NCBI RefSeq assembly: GCF_000024505.1
Contig: NC_013532.1
Coordinates: forward strand, 310,001-374,000
DNA from: Anaplasma centrale str. Israel
Lineage (GTDB): Bacteria > Pseudomonadota > Alphaproteobacteria > Rickettsiales > Anaplasmataceae
Direction: 5' to 3'
Length of the DNA stretch: 64,000 bases
Part shown: piece by piece, positions 36,901 to 44,867 of the stretch
How positions within the stretch are numbered: position 1 is the first letter of the stretch
Layout of the letters: every line of letters starts with the position of its first letter
The notes under the pieces: generated by a model
Databases searched by the model: none
What the model saw: the letters and a program-made list of their open reading frames with translations, nothing else
What the model was told of the DNA's origin: nothing
Program-made: the position numbers and the translations under genes

Positions 36901-36918
36901 CGCAATTCTGAATATCAT
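33916..36918 (-). CDS. purL: Phosphoribosylformylglycinamidine synthase, PurS-like/PurL long form without glutaminase domain
   Basis: ATP-dependent conversion of FGAR to FGAM, fourth step of purine synthesis. The ~1000-residue protein has an extra N-terminal region (~1-215) and then the PurL catalytic core: LAQTWSEHCKHNIF, VAKVETHNSPSALDPFGGAETGVLG, GGRVGRDGIHGATFSS, NAITDNGAGGLSSSVGEMG, and GKDSMFND. It is longer than the ~740-residue small PurL and lacks the C-terminal class I amidotransferase of the ~1290-residue large form. That activity is supplied by purQ at 43671. The extra N-terminus probably replaces PurS. The start was set at 36918 (MIFRIAVDD); ATG 36966 is possible. Confidence 0.93.
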   Translation of the reverse strand: MIFRIAVDDIFDPSRKLAYVVRTPNKIGTEDVLRVRGLLSNNTTSKCYAFIYEHDMYAPGAHGYRNIESGKPYDLFEILGATWSVEIGYLPGMTDNVGNSAAQIIRDFLCIEDVLVRTSENFFFKEEPDRTARNYNPLVQYCKLVHTKAEGVFEVEFLGNKNVCAINRSIANPIITPHPIPFIMAPDVVGEGVEEDVRAVDLHVSDEELEKISKHGIDGRGPLNLSLEAMHAIRTYFDGENRPPNDIELETLAQTWSEHCKHNIFSAQIDEIKEGLYRHCIKRATSDINSPMCISVFSDNAGAITFDDDFLIVAKVETHNSPSALDPFGGAETGVLGVNRDIIGFGMGAKPIMNSYHFCFADNLEQKLYRDRECLEEILPPRKIADGVIRGVNSGGNCSGIPTTIGTSYFDNRFCGKPLVFVGSIGIIPRTVCGLPAHVKTVQDGDYIVVVGGRVGRDGIHGATFSSHALREGIGATVVQVGSPITQKKLSDAIIKQARDLGLYNAITDNGAGGLSSSVGEMGVRGFNVALDKVPLKTQSMLPWEIWVSESQERMTLAVPPSKYQKLAEIMQMHDVEISIIGEFNSTGRAVVTYNGKVIMDIDTSFLHNGVPRLTLTTEKQFYTQQQSELRTNTSVAEDLRNIIGRKNICSKEYIISQYDHEVQGSSVIKPLQGAGRICGDAVVLRPVPSSKRGVVTSQGFGCRYGEVDPYRMAACAIDTAIRNYVAVGGNIDHLALIDNFCWCSATEPGRLWQLKQAAKACYDYATAFGTPFISGKDSMFNDFHGYNSAGQPVRISAPPSLLISTLGIIENVENAISPHVKGMDPIYILGTTYNELGMSEYQAYSGLNSGSVPSVDAQTAKLMYRKFHHATIRGIIASAIAPGLGGLAVGLAKALIGGRLGAEIDLSAVPTSGIPKDAMWEKSIMFSESQSRIIVTVHEDRSAEFESIFSEVPHARIGRTTKDYMLNITNVAEVCLHDLEASYKAFSNSHYADHCAENL

Positions 36919-37128
36919 ACGGCGGCCACCGTGTTTGAGGAACAGCCCCACATTATTGCAGATCATTAAATTTTTACATAGTCAAAAAGTCTGCTGCAGT
37001 TGTGGGTGGCGCACGCAAAAACACGCACCAGCCGAGCGGGAACTGCGGAGCCGATGTGCTACAGCGCAGGATACTCTGTGAAGATGCAACCCATGAGCGT
37101 CTGTTACGTGCCGATGGATTACATGCGG

Positions 37129-37459
37129 ACCAGGTGGAGATAAGCCGGATTCTGTTTATGTAGCCATTCATCTGGGGCAAGCATCGCTACTTACCTCAAG
37201 CGACTTACCCGGGTAACATGAGAGAAGACACAATACCCTTCTTAGCCTTGCTCCTGGTGGTGGTTGCCTGGCTGCTACGTGTCACCACGAGCACGGTGCG
37301 CTCTTACCGCACCTTTTCACCCTTACCTCGTAGAGGCGGTAATTTTCTGTGGCCCTAACCTAGGGTTACCCCCGGCAGGAGTTACCTGCCACCATCTTCC
37401 CTTGGAGTCCGGACTTTCCTCTGTACAACGCGGCACAGCGGCTACTTCTCCACCTGGGG
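37129..37459 (-). ncRNA. rnpB: RNase P RNA (class A)
   Basis: Catalytic RNA that removes 5' leaders from pre-tRNAs. On minus, the conserved 5' block GAGGAAAGTCCGGACTCC lies at about 37405-37423, followed by ACAGAAA...CCGCC, GGTGAAA-type P8/P9 sequence, GGTAAGAGCGCACCG, and the 3' block AGAATCCGGCTTA at about 37141-37153. The termini pair as P1: CCAGGTGGAG near the 5' end (37448-37457) with CTCCACCTGG at the 3' end (37130-37139). Length ~330 nt. The exact ends are inferred from the P1 helix. Confidence 0.95.
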
Positions 37460-37693
37460 CCCAATTCTATACAATACCGCGGAGCCGCGCAAGCCTATGG
37501 TTTGTGATACCCAGCCACGCAAGCTCCGGTTTTATTGTATTCTGTAACCACAGACGTGGCGGACCTCACTACACTAAGCATCTGCATGAGTGACGTTCGC
37601 TTGTGGCGCTGCCACCGCGGCCAACGGACTGCATGACAAGCCCGTGGAAACACGCCAAGCCGGGGTATATCTAGATGGAGGAGGGAGAGGTAT

Positions 37694-38668
37694 TCACGCA
37701 AGCTGCGCATCGGAAGTGGTGCAAGCCGCACGGGAAGGCGTGATTCCTAACTGCGAAAACAGCCGCTGGTCGTCTTCTGGTCTGGCATTTGGCGTGGTTA
37801 GAAGCTTCTCGCCACAAAATATGGAGTTCGCTCCTGCCAACATGCACAGCGCCTGCATCTCTTCCGACATTTCCCCCCTTCCTGCTGCGAGGCGCACGTA
37901 GGACGCGGGCATCATGATGCGCGCAACCGCGATGGTGCGGACGAAATCAATATTGTCAATCTTCGGGTTGCCTTCCATAGGGGTGCCCTCGATCGGAACG
38001 AGACGATTGATTGGTACAGAGAGTGGATGTTGCTCCAAATTTGCTAGAGTCACCAACATACTTGCCCTATCCTCGGTGCTTTCACCCATACCCAGTATTC
38101 CTCCACAGCAGACTTTGATGCCCGCTTGCTGGACATTGCGCACGGTCTCCAGCCTCTCCTCGTACGTACGTGTGGTGACCACGTTGTGATAGAATTCGCG
38201 GGAAGTGTCCACGTTGTGGTTATAAAAATCTAGGCCCGACTCCTTTAGTTTTTGTGCTTGATCGAGCTTTAACATGCCCAGGGACGCGCAGCTCTCCAAC
38301 CCTTCGCTTTTTATTGCTTCTACGAATTGGCAGATCTTTTCTAAATCTCTGTCATGCAAATTTCGCCACGCTGCCGCGAAGCAAAATCTGTCAGCCCCAA
38401 TTTCTTTTGCCCTCTTCGCAGCTGTTTTGACTTCTTCAACAGTGGATAGGGATTTCTTTTCAAGGCCTGTGTTGTAGTGTGCACTCTGGGCGCAATAGCG
38501 GCAGTTTTCCGGACAGCTCCCGGTTTTGATGTTCATGAGCGCCGCGACTTGGACCTCATTATTTCGGAAATTCTGCACATGTACTGAGTGGGCCTTGAGT
38601 ATGAGGTCGCTAAACGGCATACGGAAAAGCTCCAATGCCTCCTCAAGCGTCCAATTATTTCTTATCAC
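37694..38668 (-). CDS. bioB: Biotin synthase
   Basis: Radical-SAM enzyme that inserts sulfur into dethiobiotin, the last step of biotin synthesis. The [4Fe-4S] motif is [12 protein letters not shown] (Cys-x3-Cys-x2-Cys). [24 protein letters not shown]-type, GGILGMGES and [12 protein letters not shown] are further BioB signatures. GTG 38668 is preferred: AAGGAG lies about 10 nt upstream and it begins the conserved [11 protein letters not shown]. This start overlaps the upstream UbiK-like gene by 14 bp, suggesting translational coupling; the longer frame to 38719 would overlap it by 65 bp. Biotin synthesis is retained in tick-borne Anaplasmataceae. Confidence 0.94.
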   Translation of the reverse strand: MIRNNWTLEEALELFRMPFSDLILKAHSVHVQNFRNNEVQVAALMNIKTGSCPENCRYCAQSAHYNTGLEKKSLSTVEEVKTAAKRAKEIGADRFCFAAAWRNLHDRDLEKICQFVEAIKSEGLESCASLGMLKLDQAQKLKESGLDFYNHNVDTSREFYHNVVTTRTYEERLETVRNVQQAGIKVCCGGILGMGESTEDRASMLVTLANLEQHPLSVPINRLVPIEGTPMEGNPKIDNIDFVRTIAVARIMMPASYVRLAAGRGEMSEEMQALCMLAGANSIFCGEKLLTTPNARPEDDQRLFSQLGITPSRAACTTSDAQLA

Positions 38669-38879
38669 GCTTTGAACACTCCTTATCGTGTTTGCTACTA
38701 TAGCGCCTGAAGGACTCACTCATAGCCTCAAACTCATCGCGGCTTACAAAGCCCATGTCTCTTATACAAGACTCAGCCTTGCGCCTAGCAGCCATCTTTC
38801 CCTCCGCCAATGCCCCCGAAACCAGGCCGAGCACGGAGACGCCCAACCTGACACAGTCACGCAGAAGCAGGGAGAACAT
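38655..38879 (-). CDS. Small UbiK/BMFP (YqiC)-family protein
   Basis: About 74 residues. The N-terminal helix ([27 protein letters not shown]) is followed by the family hallmark [19 protein letters not shown], resembling VSREEFD-x-M of BMFP proteins. In E. coli UbiK this helps ubiquinone assembly; other members show membrane-fusogenic activity. The usual C-terminal coiled-coil is shortened to a lysine-rich tail. ATG 38879 opens at the hydrophobic helix; an in-frame start at 38939 is less likely. It overlaps the bioB start by 14 bp, so co-translation is likely although the functions are unrelated. Confidence 0.65.
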   Translation of the reverse strand: MFSLLLRDCVRLGVSVLGLVSGALAEGKMAARRKAESCIRDMGFVSRDEFEAMSESFRRYSSKHDKECSKRDKK

Positions 38880-39040
38880 ACGAAAAAACGGCGAAACCAC
38901 GACATTGCGGATTCTATAAGTACTGCAGCGCGATGTCAATCACCCCCAGGTTCTTTTATGCCAAGACTGCACTTGACAACCCAGCCTGGCTTCTGATACG
39001 TGCGGGAAGCTATGTATTGACTGTACCCTATGGGTGAAAC

Positions 39041-39496
39041 CTAGTATATTCTGCCCCCCACGACCCCGATTATGTGATCCACAGTGTTATTGCGTCCTAG
39101 GGGAAGTAGGCACTGCCTTATTTTTATGTCGCTTCCATCAGCGGTCGTCTTCTCTGATTCTTCTATCAACGGGCGCTGGTTGTCTACCACTGATTCTAGG
39201 TAATCAAATAACCCTTCGACTATTTGCGGGAAGAAAATAACTATATTTTCCGATTCTGAATAGTACCTAAGATCAGACTTATACAGCCTTACAGACTCCT
39301 CACCCGCGTACACGCATTCGTATTTTCTGCCATCATCCGTAACTTTGACTTGAAGCATGAAACAATATGGCCAAATCTCCATGATGTCTGCCGGATCTAT
39401 TTCCTCTCTTGCTGGAAAACCTCTGCCGTTGCGCAACTGGTCCCAGTATGAGCACAGTATGTTTATTGCCCGTCTCTCCGACACATATTCTGACAT
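39041..39496 (-). CDS. PAS-domain family protein (alphaproteobacterial PAS_5 type)
   Basis: A 151-residue single-domain protein. The pattern W-x2-LRNGRGFPAREEIDPADIMEIWPYCFMLQV, then a strand-rich core with YAGEESVRLYKSDL, matches the short PAS-like proteins of alphaproteobacteria. No output domain is attached. The role is unknown; a ligand or protein sensor is inferred. It stands alone on minus between the UbiK-like gene and the LytM lipoprotein gene. Confidence 0.6.
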   Translation of the reverse strand: MSEYVSERRAINILCSYWDQLRNGRGFPAREEIDPADIMEIWPYCFMLQVKVTDDGRKYECVYAGEESVRLYKSDLRYYSESENIVIFFPQIVEGLFDYLESVVDNQRPLIEESEKTTADGSDIKIRQCLLPLGRNNTVDHIIGVVGGRIY

Positions 39497-39689
39497 CCGG
39501 TACTCGCTATCCTTGCAACAACTCTCGGACTCTACATCAGAGATATTTATTTTTCCTTACTTGCCCAAAATAATGTTTGTAGCGGCTACTGCCCGTCCAG
39601 CGCGGCACTTTGGCGCTGATAATCATAGTTGAACTCCGACCAACCTACGCATTGCTGTTAATTAATCTGGCAACCGCGGGCCCGAGCAA

Positions 39690-40367
39690 CTACTTACTTT
39701 TGCACTTTTTTATGTATTGCACGGGATTTACAGGTTTGCCATTACGCCTCATCGCAAAGCAGAAGAAATATCCGCTATCCGCACTCTGGCTGGATTTCGT
39801 AATCGTCGCTATAACCTGCCCCTTCTTCACCTTGTCGCCGATTTTGACGTGTACCTCGTGCAGATACGAGTACAGGGATATGGTGTATTTGTTGTGTTCC
39901 AGTATGACCAAACTTCCATACCACCGGAGACCCTTCCCCACATACATGACCTTGCCACTCCCTGCAGCCTTGACTTTTGCAATACCATCTGCAAATATGG
40001 CGACCCCGTCATTACAGTAGGGGGCCTTCCCGCTGTCAGAACTGGGTGTGTGAACCACCTTCCCCCCATCCAGTGGCATGCCGAATTCGCACTCCTTGGA
40101 GGGCGATGGCTTGGATGTTTGTTTAAGCTTCGTGCTAGAAGGGGGAGCGCCACGAGTAGATATGTCCCTGACCAGCACCTTGCGCTTCGATGCAGCCGTC
40201 GTTGCGGCGCCTCTCTCGCTGTAGTCTCGCGTTAGGCGGTAGTCGACACTTTCATCGCGCTCCCGATTCCCGTAAAACTCCTCACCCCTGAGGGACACAG
40301 GAGCCGGATCCTGAGTGAAACAGCCATACAGAAGGAAGCTGGCCGCTATTAATGCTACTACACGCAC
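39690..40367 (-). CDS. M23/LytM-domain lipoprotein, catalytically degenerate (NlpD-like)
   Basis: A 225-residue putative lipoprotein with lipobox LYGC (Cys16). After a ~80-residue basic, Ser/Thr-rich linker comes a LytM fold: FGMPLDGGKVVHTPSS, VKAAGSGKVMYVGKGLRWYGSLVILEH, LYSYLHEVHVKIGDKVKKGQVIATI, and a final RRNGKPVNPVQYI strand. The first zinc motif (H-x3-D) is replaced by YCNDGVAIF, and the H-x-H motif is replaced by FCFAM. It is thus probably not a peptidase, but may act like NlpD/EnvC as an activator of cell-wall amidases, or have taken another envelope role. Confidence 0.75.
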   Translation of the reverse strand: MRVVALIAASFLLYGCFTQDPAPVSLRGEEFYGNRERDESVDYRLTRDYSERGAATTAASKRKVLVRDISTRGAPPSSTKLKQTSKPSPSKECEFGMPLDGGKVVHTPSSDSGKAPYCNDGVAIFADGIAKVKAAGSGKVMYVGKGLRWYGSLVILEHNKYTISLYSYLHEVHVKIGDKVKKGQVIATITKSSQSADSGYFFCFAMRRNGKPVNPVQYIKKCKSK

Positions 40368-40454
40368 ATTTGCAAGTTGATCGTCTCACCATTCGCTGTA
40401 TCATAATGGACTCCTAGGTACTTGTTAATGATTATTTGCAGAGGTGAGGTGTGC

Positions 40455-41426
40455 GTGTTGGGTGATGGCCTGTGTGTGGAATTTCTTAATGTGACGGAGT
40501 GTGCCGCGATTGAGGCGCATGGATTTGTAGGTAGAGGAGACGAAAAGGGTGCTGACGCGGCAGCGGTTGATTCTATGCGTTCCACGCTCAACAAAATGTG
40601 TATAGACGGGACAATAGTCATTGGGGAGGGTGAGAGGGATAACGCTCCCATGCTATACTCCGGAGAAAAAGTCGGCACTGGGGGCCCAGCATTGGATATA
40701 GCAGTTGATCCCCTAGAAGGAACTACCACATGTGCTCTGTACAAAGAAGGGGCCATGTCTGTTATCGCGGTAGCGCGGTCCGGATGCCTATTGAAGGCAC
40801 CGGATGTCTACATGGACAAGATAGCCGTCGGTCCCGGACTGCCTGATGGGGTAGTATCTCTGAGTGGCGATCTGAGGACAAATTTGCACAACCTATCGAG
40901 CGCTAAAGGGTGCGCGGTATCTGATTTGACTGTTGTTATGCTCAAAAGGGATAGGCACGCCATTTTGGTGGAAAGTCTTAGGGAGTTGGGTACCCGCATC
41001 AGATTGATAGATGACGGCGACATATCGGCTGTGATGTCCCTCATCCGAGGGGAGAATGACATGTACATTGGCATAGGGGGTGCACCTGAGGGCGTACTTT
41101 CTGCTGTCCCACTTGCGGCTGTGGGTGGGCAGATTGAGGGGAAATTGGTTCTCAATACAGATGCGCTGCGTGAAAGGGCAAAAAGCGTTGGTATAGAAGA
41201 CATGGAGAGATTGTACAGGACCGAGGACATGGTGCGGGGAGAGGCGTTTTTCATAGCTACTGGGGTGACCGATAGCCTGGTAATGAAGGGGATTTCACGT
41301 GGCAAGAATGGGCGCATAACCACAGATTCTATGATCTTTGCCACTTGGGGTACCATTACACAGGTGCAGAGGACGTTTTGCAATGCATCCGGGCCCGCAC
41401 TGGGCGTTGGCACACTGCACGGGTGA
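40455..41426 (+). CDS. glpX: Class II fructose-1,6-bisphosphatase
   Basis: Gluconeogenic enzyme that converts fructose-1,6-bisphosphate to fructose-6-phosphate, which could feed GlmS. GlpX motifs: GDEKGADAAAVDSMR, the metal-binding IVIGEGERDNAPMLY, AVDPLEGTTTCAL, and GIGGAPEGVLSA. GTG 40455 was chosen because GAGG lies 5 nt upstream and it places the conserved block near the N-terminus; the frame is open to 40422. About 323 residues, as usual. It is divergent from the LytM lipoprotein gene. Confidence 0.94.
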   Translation: MLGDGLCVEFLNVTECAAIEAHGFVGRGDEKGADAAAVDSMRSTLNKMCIDGTIVIGEGERDNAPMLYSGEKVGTGGPALDIAVDPLEGTTTCALYKEGAMSVIAVARSGCLLKAPDVYMDKIAVGPGLPDGVVSLSGDLRTNLHNLSSAKGCAVSDLTVVMLKRDRHAILVESLRELGTRIRLIDDGDISAVMSLIRGENDMYIGIGGAPEGVLSAVPLAAVGGQIEGKLVLNTDALRERAKSVGIEDMERLYRTEDMVRGEAFFIATGVTDSLVMKGISRGKNGRITTDSMIFATWGTITQVQRTFCNASGPALGVGTLHG

Positions 41427-41676
41427 TGGCTACATCAGCACTGGGGCTCCAGCACAAGTTGTGCGAAAAGCCCTGGATATAGGGGTGATCTCAAAAAGCT
41501 ACGTGGACGTTTGCTGTGGATGCTGGTCACGCGTGGAGTTGCGCGCATGGGTGGGTGACTCCGTGATTCACTCAAATAGGCTGCTACAGTCTGTGCGCTG
41601 CAACCGCCATATCTCAAACCCACACAGCAGCGTCTATGACCAGTAAAAGAATAGGGATGTGGCAGGCGGCAGCTTG

Positions 41677-43590
41677 CTAGCTATTTTGGTGAGATGCTCT
41701 ACCGCGGCACCGCAGGTGTATTATGATATTGGCAATCGCTGCTGGGGTTATGCCAGGAATCCTCCTAGCAGCTCCTATGGAAAACGGCTGCGCACGTTGC
41801 AGCTTTTCCTGCGCCTCCTTGGATAGGCCGTGGACCTCGGAATATCTTATGTCTGCCGGGATGGACGCATTTTCCTCTTCTAGAAACGACTGTATGTCTG
41901 CTGCTTGGCGTTGAAGATATGGTGCGTACTTCCCCTCGATGCCCACTGCGGCTAGCGCGGCCCTGCTGAAGGAATTCAAGCTTGGCCACAGTTGCATGAG
42001 GATATCCATGGTTATACTAGGGTGACCCAACAACTCAAATGCAGTTTTCTTCTCTCCGTTCTGGGATATGAATATGCCGCACTTGGACAACGTGTGTGGG
42101 GTTATACTGGTTCGATGTAGCTCCTCAACCAACCTATCCACCTCTTGCTTTTTGTTGTACAGAACACCAAACCTCCTTTCCGAGACAAGGCCGGCATTGT
42201 ATCCCATTTCGGTGAGTCGCATGTCGGCATTGTCGGAACGTAGCAGCAGCCTATACTCCGCTCTAGAAGTGAACAACCGATAAGGCTCACTGGTGCCCAG
42301 CGTGACCAAGTCATCAATCATGACTCCAATATATGCTTCACTCCTCTTCAAAACGAACGGGGCATGGCTCTGAGAAAGCGACAGTGCCGCATTGGCTCCC
42401 GCCACAATTCCCTGGCCAGCCGCCTCCTCGTATCCAGTCGTGCCGTTGATTTGTCCTGCGAAGTACAGCCCCTTGATCTTCTTGGTTTCTAATGTGTGAT
42501 GCAGCTCTCGCGGATCCACGAAGTTGTACTCGACCGTGTACCCGTGGCGCAACATCCTAACATTTTCCAGGCCCCTTATGCTGCGTAGCATTTCCAACTG
42601 CACGTCTATTGGACAGGAAGTCGAAACGCCGTTTGGATATACCGAGTTGGAATCTAACCCTTCTGGCTCCAAAAACACCTGGTGGCTTTTGTGTTCTGGG
42701 AATCTTCTAACCTTCTCCTCTATGGAGGGGCAGTACCTAGGCGCCGCGACGTCCACTAATGATGCACAGGAGGCAGCGAGGTGCAAATTGTTCCTGACGA
42801 TCTCGTGCGTTTTTGTATTCGTGTGGGTAATGTAACATGAGACCTGCGGCAAAACGATGGCATCAGATAGAAAAGAAAACGGGGTTGGGACTAAGTCACC
42901 CTTCTGTTCCGCTGTGGCTGACCAATCTATGCTGCTTCTGTCAATTCTTGGTGGTGTACCGGTCTTCAACCTACCCAACATGAAGCCGTGTGCGCATAAA
43001 GCCTTTGCCAGCCTTGTGGAAGGTTTATCTCCCATCCTGCCGGCCGGTATACCCTTATCTCTCCCCACATGTATCATTCCCCCGAGGAAAGTCCCCGTAG
43101 CCAGAACAAGCCTCCTTGTGTGCAGAACTTTCCCACAGGACAGCGTGACTGACGCAACACACGGGCTTCCCGCTTCGTTGTCGGTTGAAAAATCTATCAC
43201 TGAGGCTTCCAGAACTTCTAGGTTCTTGTAACCCAGAACGATATCCTGCATAGCCGTCCTGTAGGCATCCCGGTCCGCCTGAGCTCGCGGCCCCCAGACT
43301 GCTGGGCCCTTGCTCTGGTTGAGTATGGTAGAGTGTATGCTTGCTTTGTCGATAGCTTGCCCCATCAACCCGTCAAGCGCATCTACCTCCCGCACCACGA
43401 CACCCTTGGCTACACCCCCGATTGCGGGGTTGCAGGACATTTCGCCTATTGAACCAATTTTATGGGTAATTAGCAGGGTCTTCGCACCAACGCGCGCCGC
43501 GGCTGCCGCGGCCTCACACCCCGCATGCCCCCCACCAACCACTACGACGTCGTAGCTTAGCACAACAACCAACCAGATGATATCGAACAC
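41677..43590 (-). CDS. mnmG: tRNA uridine-5-carboxymethylaminomethyl modification enzyme MnmG (GidA)
   Basis: FAD-dependent enzyme that works with MnmE to modify the wobble uridine of several tRNAs. The FAD-binding motif is [17 protein letters not shown], followed by [14 protein letters not shown], the [19 protein letters not shown] signature, and [18 protein letters not shown]; the helical C-terminal domain has [20 protein letters not shown]. 637 residues from the codon at 43590. GTG 43563, giving [11 protein letters not shown], is a likely shorter start because the preceding residues are not conserved. It is divergent from purQ. Confidence 0.95.
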   Translation of the reverse strand: MFDIIWLVVVLSYDVVVVGGGHAGCEAAAAAARVGAKTLLITHKIGSIGEMSCNPAIGGVAKGVVVREVDALDGLMGQAIDKASIHSTILNQSKGPAVWGPRAQADRDAYRTAMQDIVLGYKNLEVLEASVIDFSTDNEAGSPCVASVTLSCGKVLHTRRLVLATGTFLGGMIHVGRDKGIPAGRMGDKPSTRLAKALCAHGFMLGRLKTGTPPRIDRSSIDWSATAEQKGDLVPTPFSFLSDAIVLPQVSCYITHTNTKTHEIVRNNLHLAASCASLVDVAAPRYCPSIEEKVRRFPEHKSHQVFLEPEGLDSNSVYPNGVSTSCPIDVQLEMLRSIRGLENVRMLRHGYTVEYNFVDPRELHHTLETKKIKGLYFAGQINGTTGYEEAAGQGIVAGANAALSLSQSHAPFVLKRSEAYIGVMIDDLVTLGTSEPYRLFTSRAEYRLLLRSDNADMRLTEMGYNAGLVSERRFGVLYNKKQEVDRLVEELHRTSITPHTLSKCGIFISQNGEKKTAFELLGHPSITMDILMQLWPSLNSFSRAALAAVGIEGKYAPYLQRQAADIQSFLEEENASIPADIRYSEVHGLSKEAQEKLQRAQPFSIGAARRIPGITPAAIANIIIHLRCRGRASHQNS

Positions 43591-43670
43591 TAGATGGTAA
43601 AAAGTAATATAAGACGTGTCAAATCGTGCTAAACTCCCGGTGCCTTAGGTTGCGAGCGTCAATATAGCGC

Positions 43671-44453
43671 ATGAATTTAGTAGTCTTATCCGGATATGGG
43701 CTGAATTGTGAGGAGGAAACCCTCTTCGCGTTTATGGAAGCAGGGCGGTTTTTAAACGCCAGTGTTTCTGGGAGAATAATGCACATCAATGAGCTGTTGT
43801 TGAATCCCAAGTGTCTCAGAGAGTTCAACACTATGGTGGTCCCCGGCGGATTTTCTTACGGTGATGACACGGGTGCCGGCAACGCATTTGCCCTGCGTAT
43901 GCTGCACGGGCTCGGAGAGGAAATGCAGGCATTTGTGGAACAAGATAAGCTGTTGTTGGGGATATGCAACGGGTGCCAGATTTTGCTCAGGGTATTTTTC
44001 CCTGACATAGCCCTAGTGCGTAATGATGTCGGTAGGTATCAGTGCAGGTGGGTAAAGGTCAAATCGTGTTGCAGTTCGATATGGCTAAAGGGTATAGACG
44101 AGATGTATATTCCTGTTGCGCACGGTGAGGGCAGGTTTTACGCTCCAGACAATGCACTACTTGGGCTTGCGGAGCGGGGCAGCGTCGCGATGAAGTACAC
44201 AAGGCCTGATGGTGAGCTCGCCGACGGACAGTTTCCACATAATCCCAATGGATCCGCATACGATATTGCCGCACTATCAGGAAATAATGGCCGGGCCCTT
44301 CTGATGATGCCGCACCCCGAAAGGGCGGTATTTTTCACTCAACGGTATGACTGGACGGATATCAAAGATGCAAACGTGCGTGCGGGCAAGCCCGTGCCCA
44401 CCTATGCCGATGGTTTTGAAGTTTTTTGCAACGCTGTTAGGTATTTTTCCTAA
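43671..44453 (+). CDS. purQ: Phosphoribosylformylglycinamidine synthase, glutaminase subunit
   Basis: Class I glutamine amidotransferase that supplies ammonia to PurL, encoded 7 kb away on the other strand. It has the N-terminal LSGYGLNCEEET, the VVPGGFSYGDDTGAG loop, the nucleophile Cys in LGICNGCQILL, and the catalytic His in MMPHPERAVF. At 260 residues it is longer than Bacillus-type PurQ (~227) and resembles the detached C-terminal domain of large PurL. It is divergent from mnmG, 80 bp away. Confidence 0.95.
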   Translation: MNLVVLSGYGLNCEEETLFAFMEAGRFLNASVSGRIMHINELLLNPKCLREFNTMVVPGGFSYGDDTGAGNAFALRMLHGLGEEMQAFVEQDKLLLGICNGCQILLRVFFPDIALVRNDVGRYQCRWVKVKSCCSSIWLKGIDEMYIPVAHGEGRFYAPDNALLGLAERGSVAMKYTRPDGELADGQFPHNPNGSAYDIAALSGNNGRALLMMPHPERAVFFTQRYDWTDIKDANVRAGKPVPTYADGFEVFCNAVRYFS

Positions 44454-44867
44454 CTGCACAGTATGCAGCTTATACTTTCCGTGCATCACCAAGCTATGTA
44501 ATAAGTTGTTATGCAGTGTAGTTGTACACTAGGAATGGGGGAGTAGGCCTGCATGTAGGATATCCCACTTTGTGGATGCTGGGGGTAGTATACGCCTCAA
44601 AATGCAGGGTTACCAAAGCTGCGCACGCTTCCCACACAGGCCTCGGCTTGTGGCTCTAGCGCGGAGAAAGCACAGATGCATGTGAATTTCCACCACAAAT
44701 GACGCAAAAATAGCCCGACTACACATGAAGAACTGCACCAACCATACACCAGCATCTCCGCAAGGAGGGGGGGGGGGGAAAGATTAAGTCCCAACACACA
44801 AATAGGAAAAACACGCGCACATCGTGTTGCAGCAGCAAACACTGCACATGCAGTATCTGGGGTGCTC
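44454..44867. other. Intergenic region with a G12 tract upstream of the Ala/Gly-rich protein gene
   Basis: About 410 bp without a gene. Its main feature is the homopolymer described separately. The gap must contain the promoter of the following gene. Confidence 0.5.
44767..44778 (+). repeat. G12 homopolymer tract
   Basis: Twelve consecutive G residues, ~90 bp upstream of the start codon at 44868. Tracts of this length are prone to slippage and can set promoter spacing or distance; phase variation is inferred, not shown. Confidence 0.85.

Noticed and set aside
39600-39660. TTCAACT T-loop-like sequence on minus, considered as a tRNA
   Set aside because: The flanking stem does not close and no D-arm or acceptor stem is found at the right distance.
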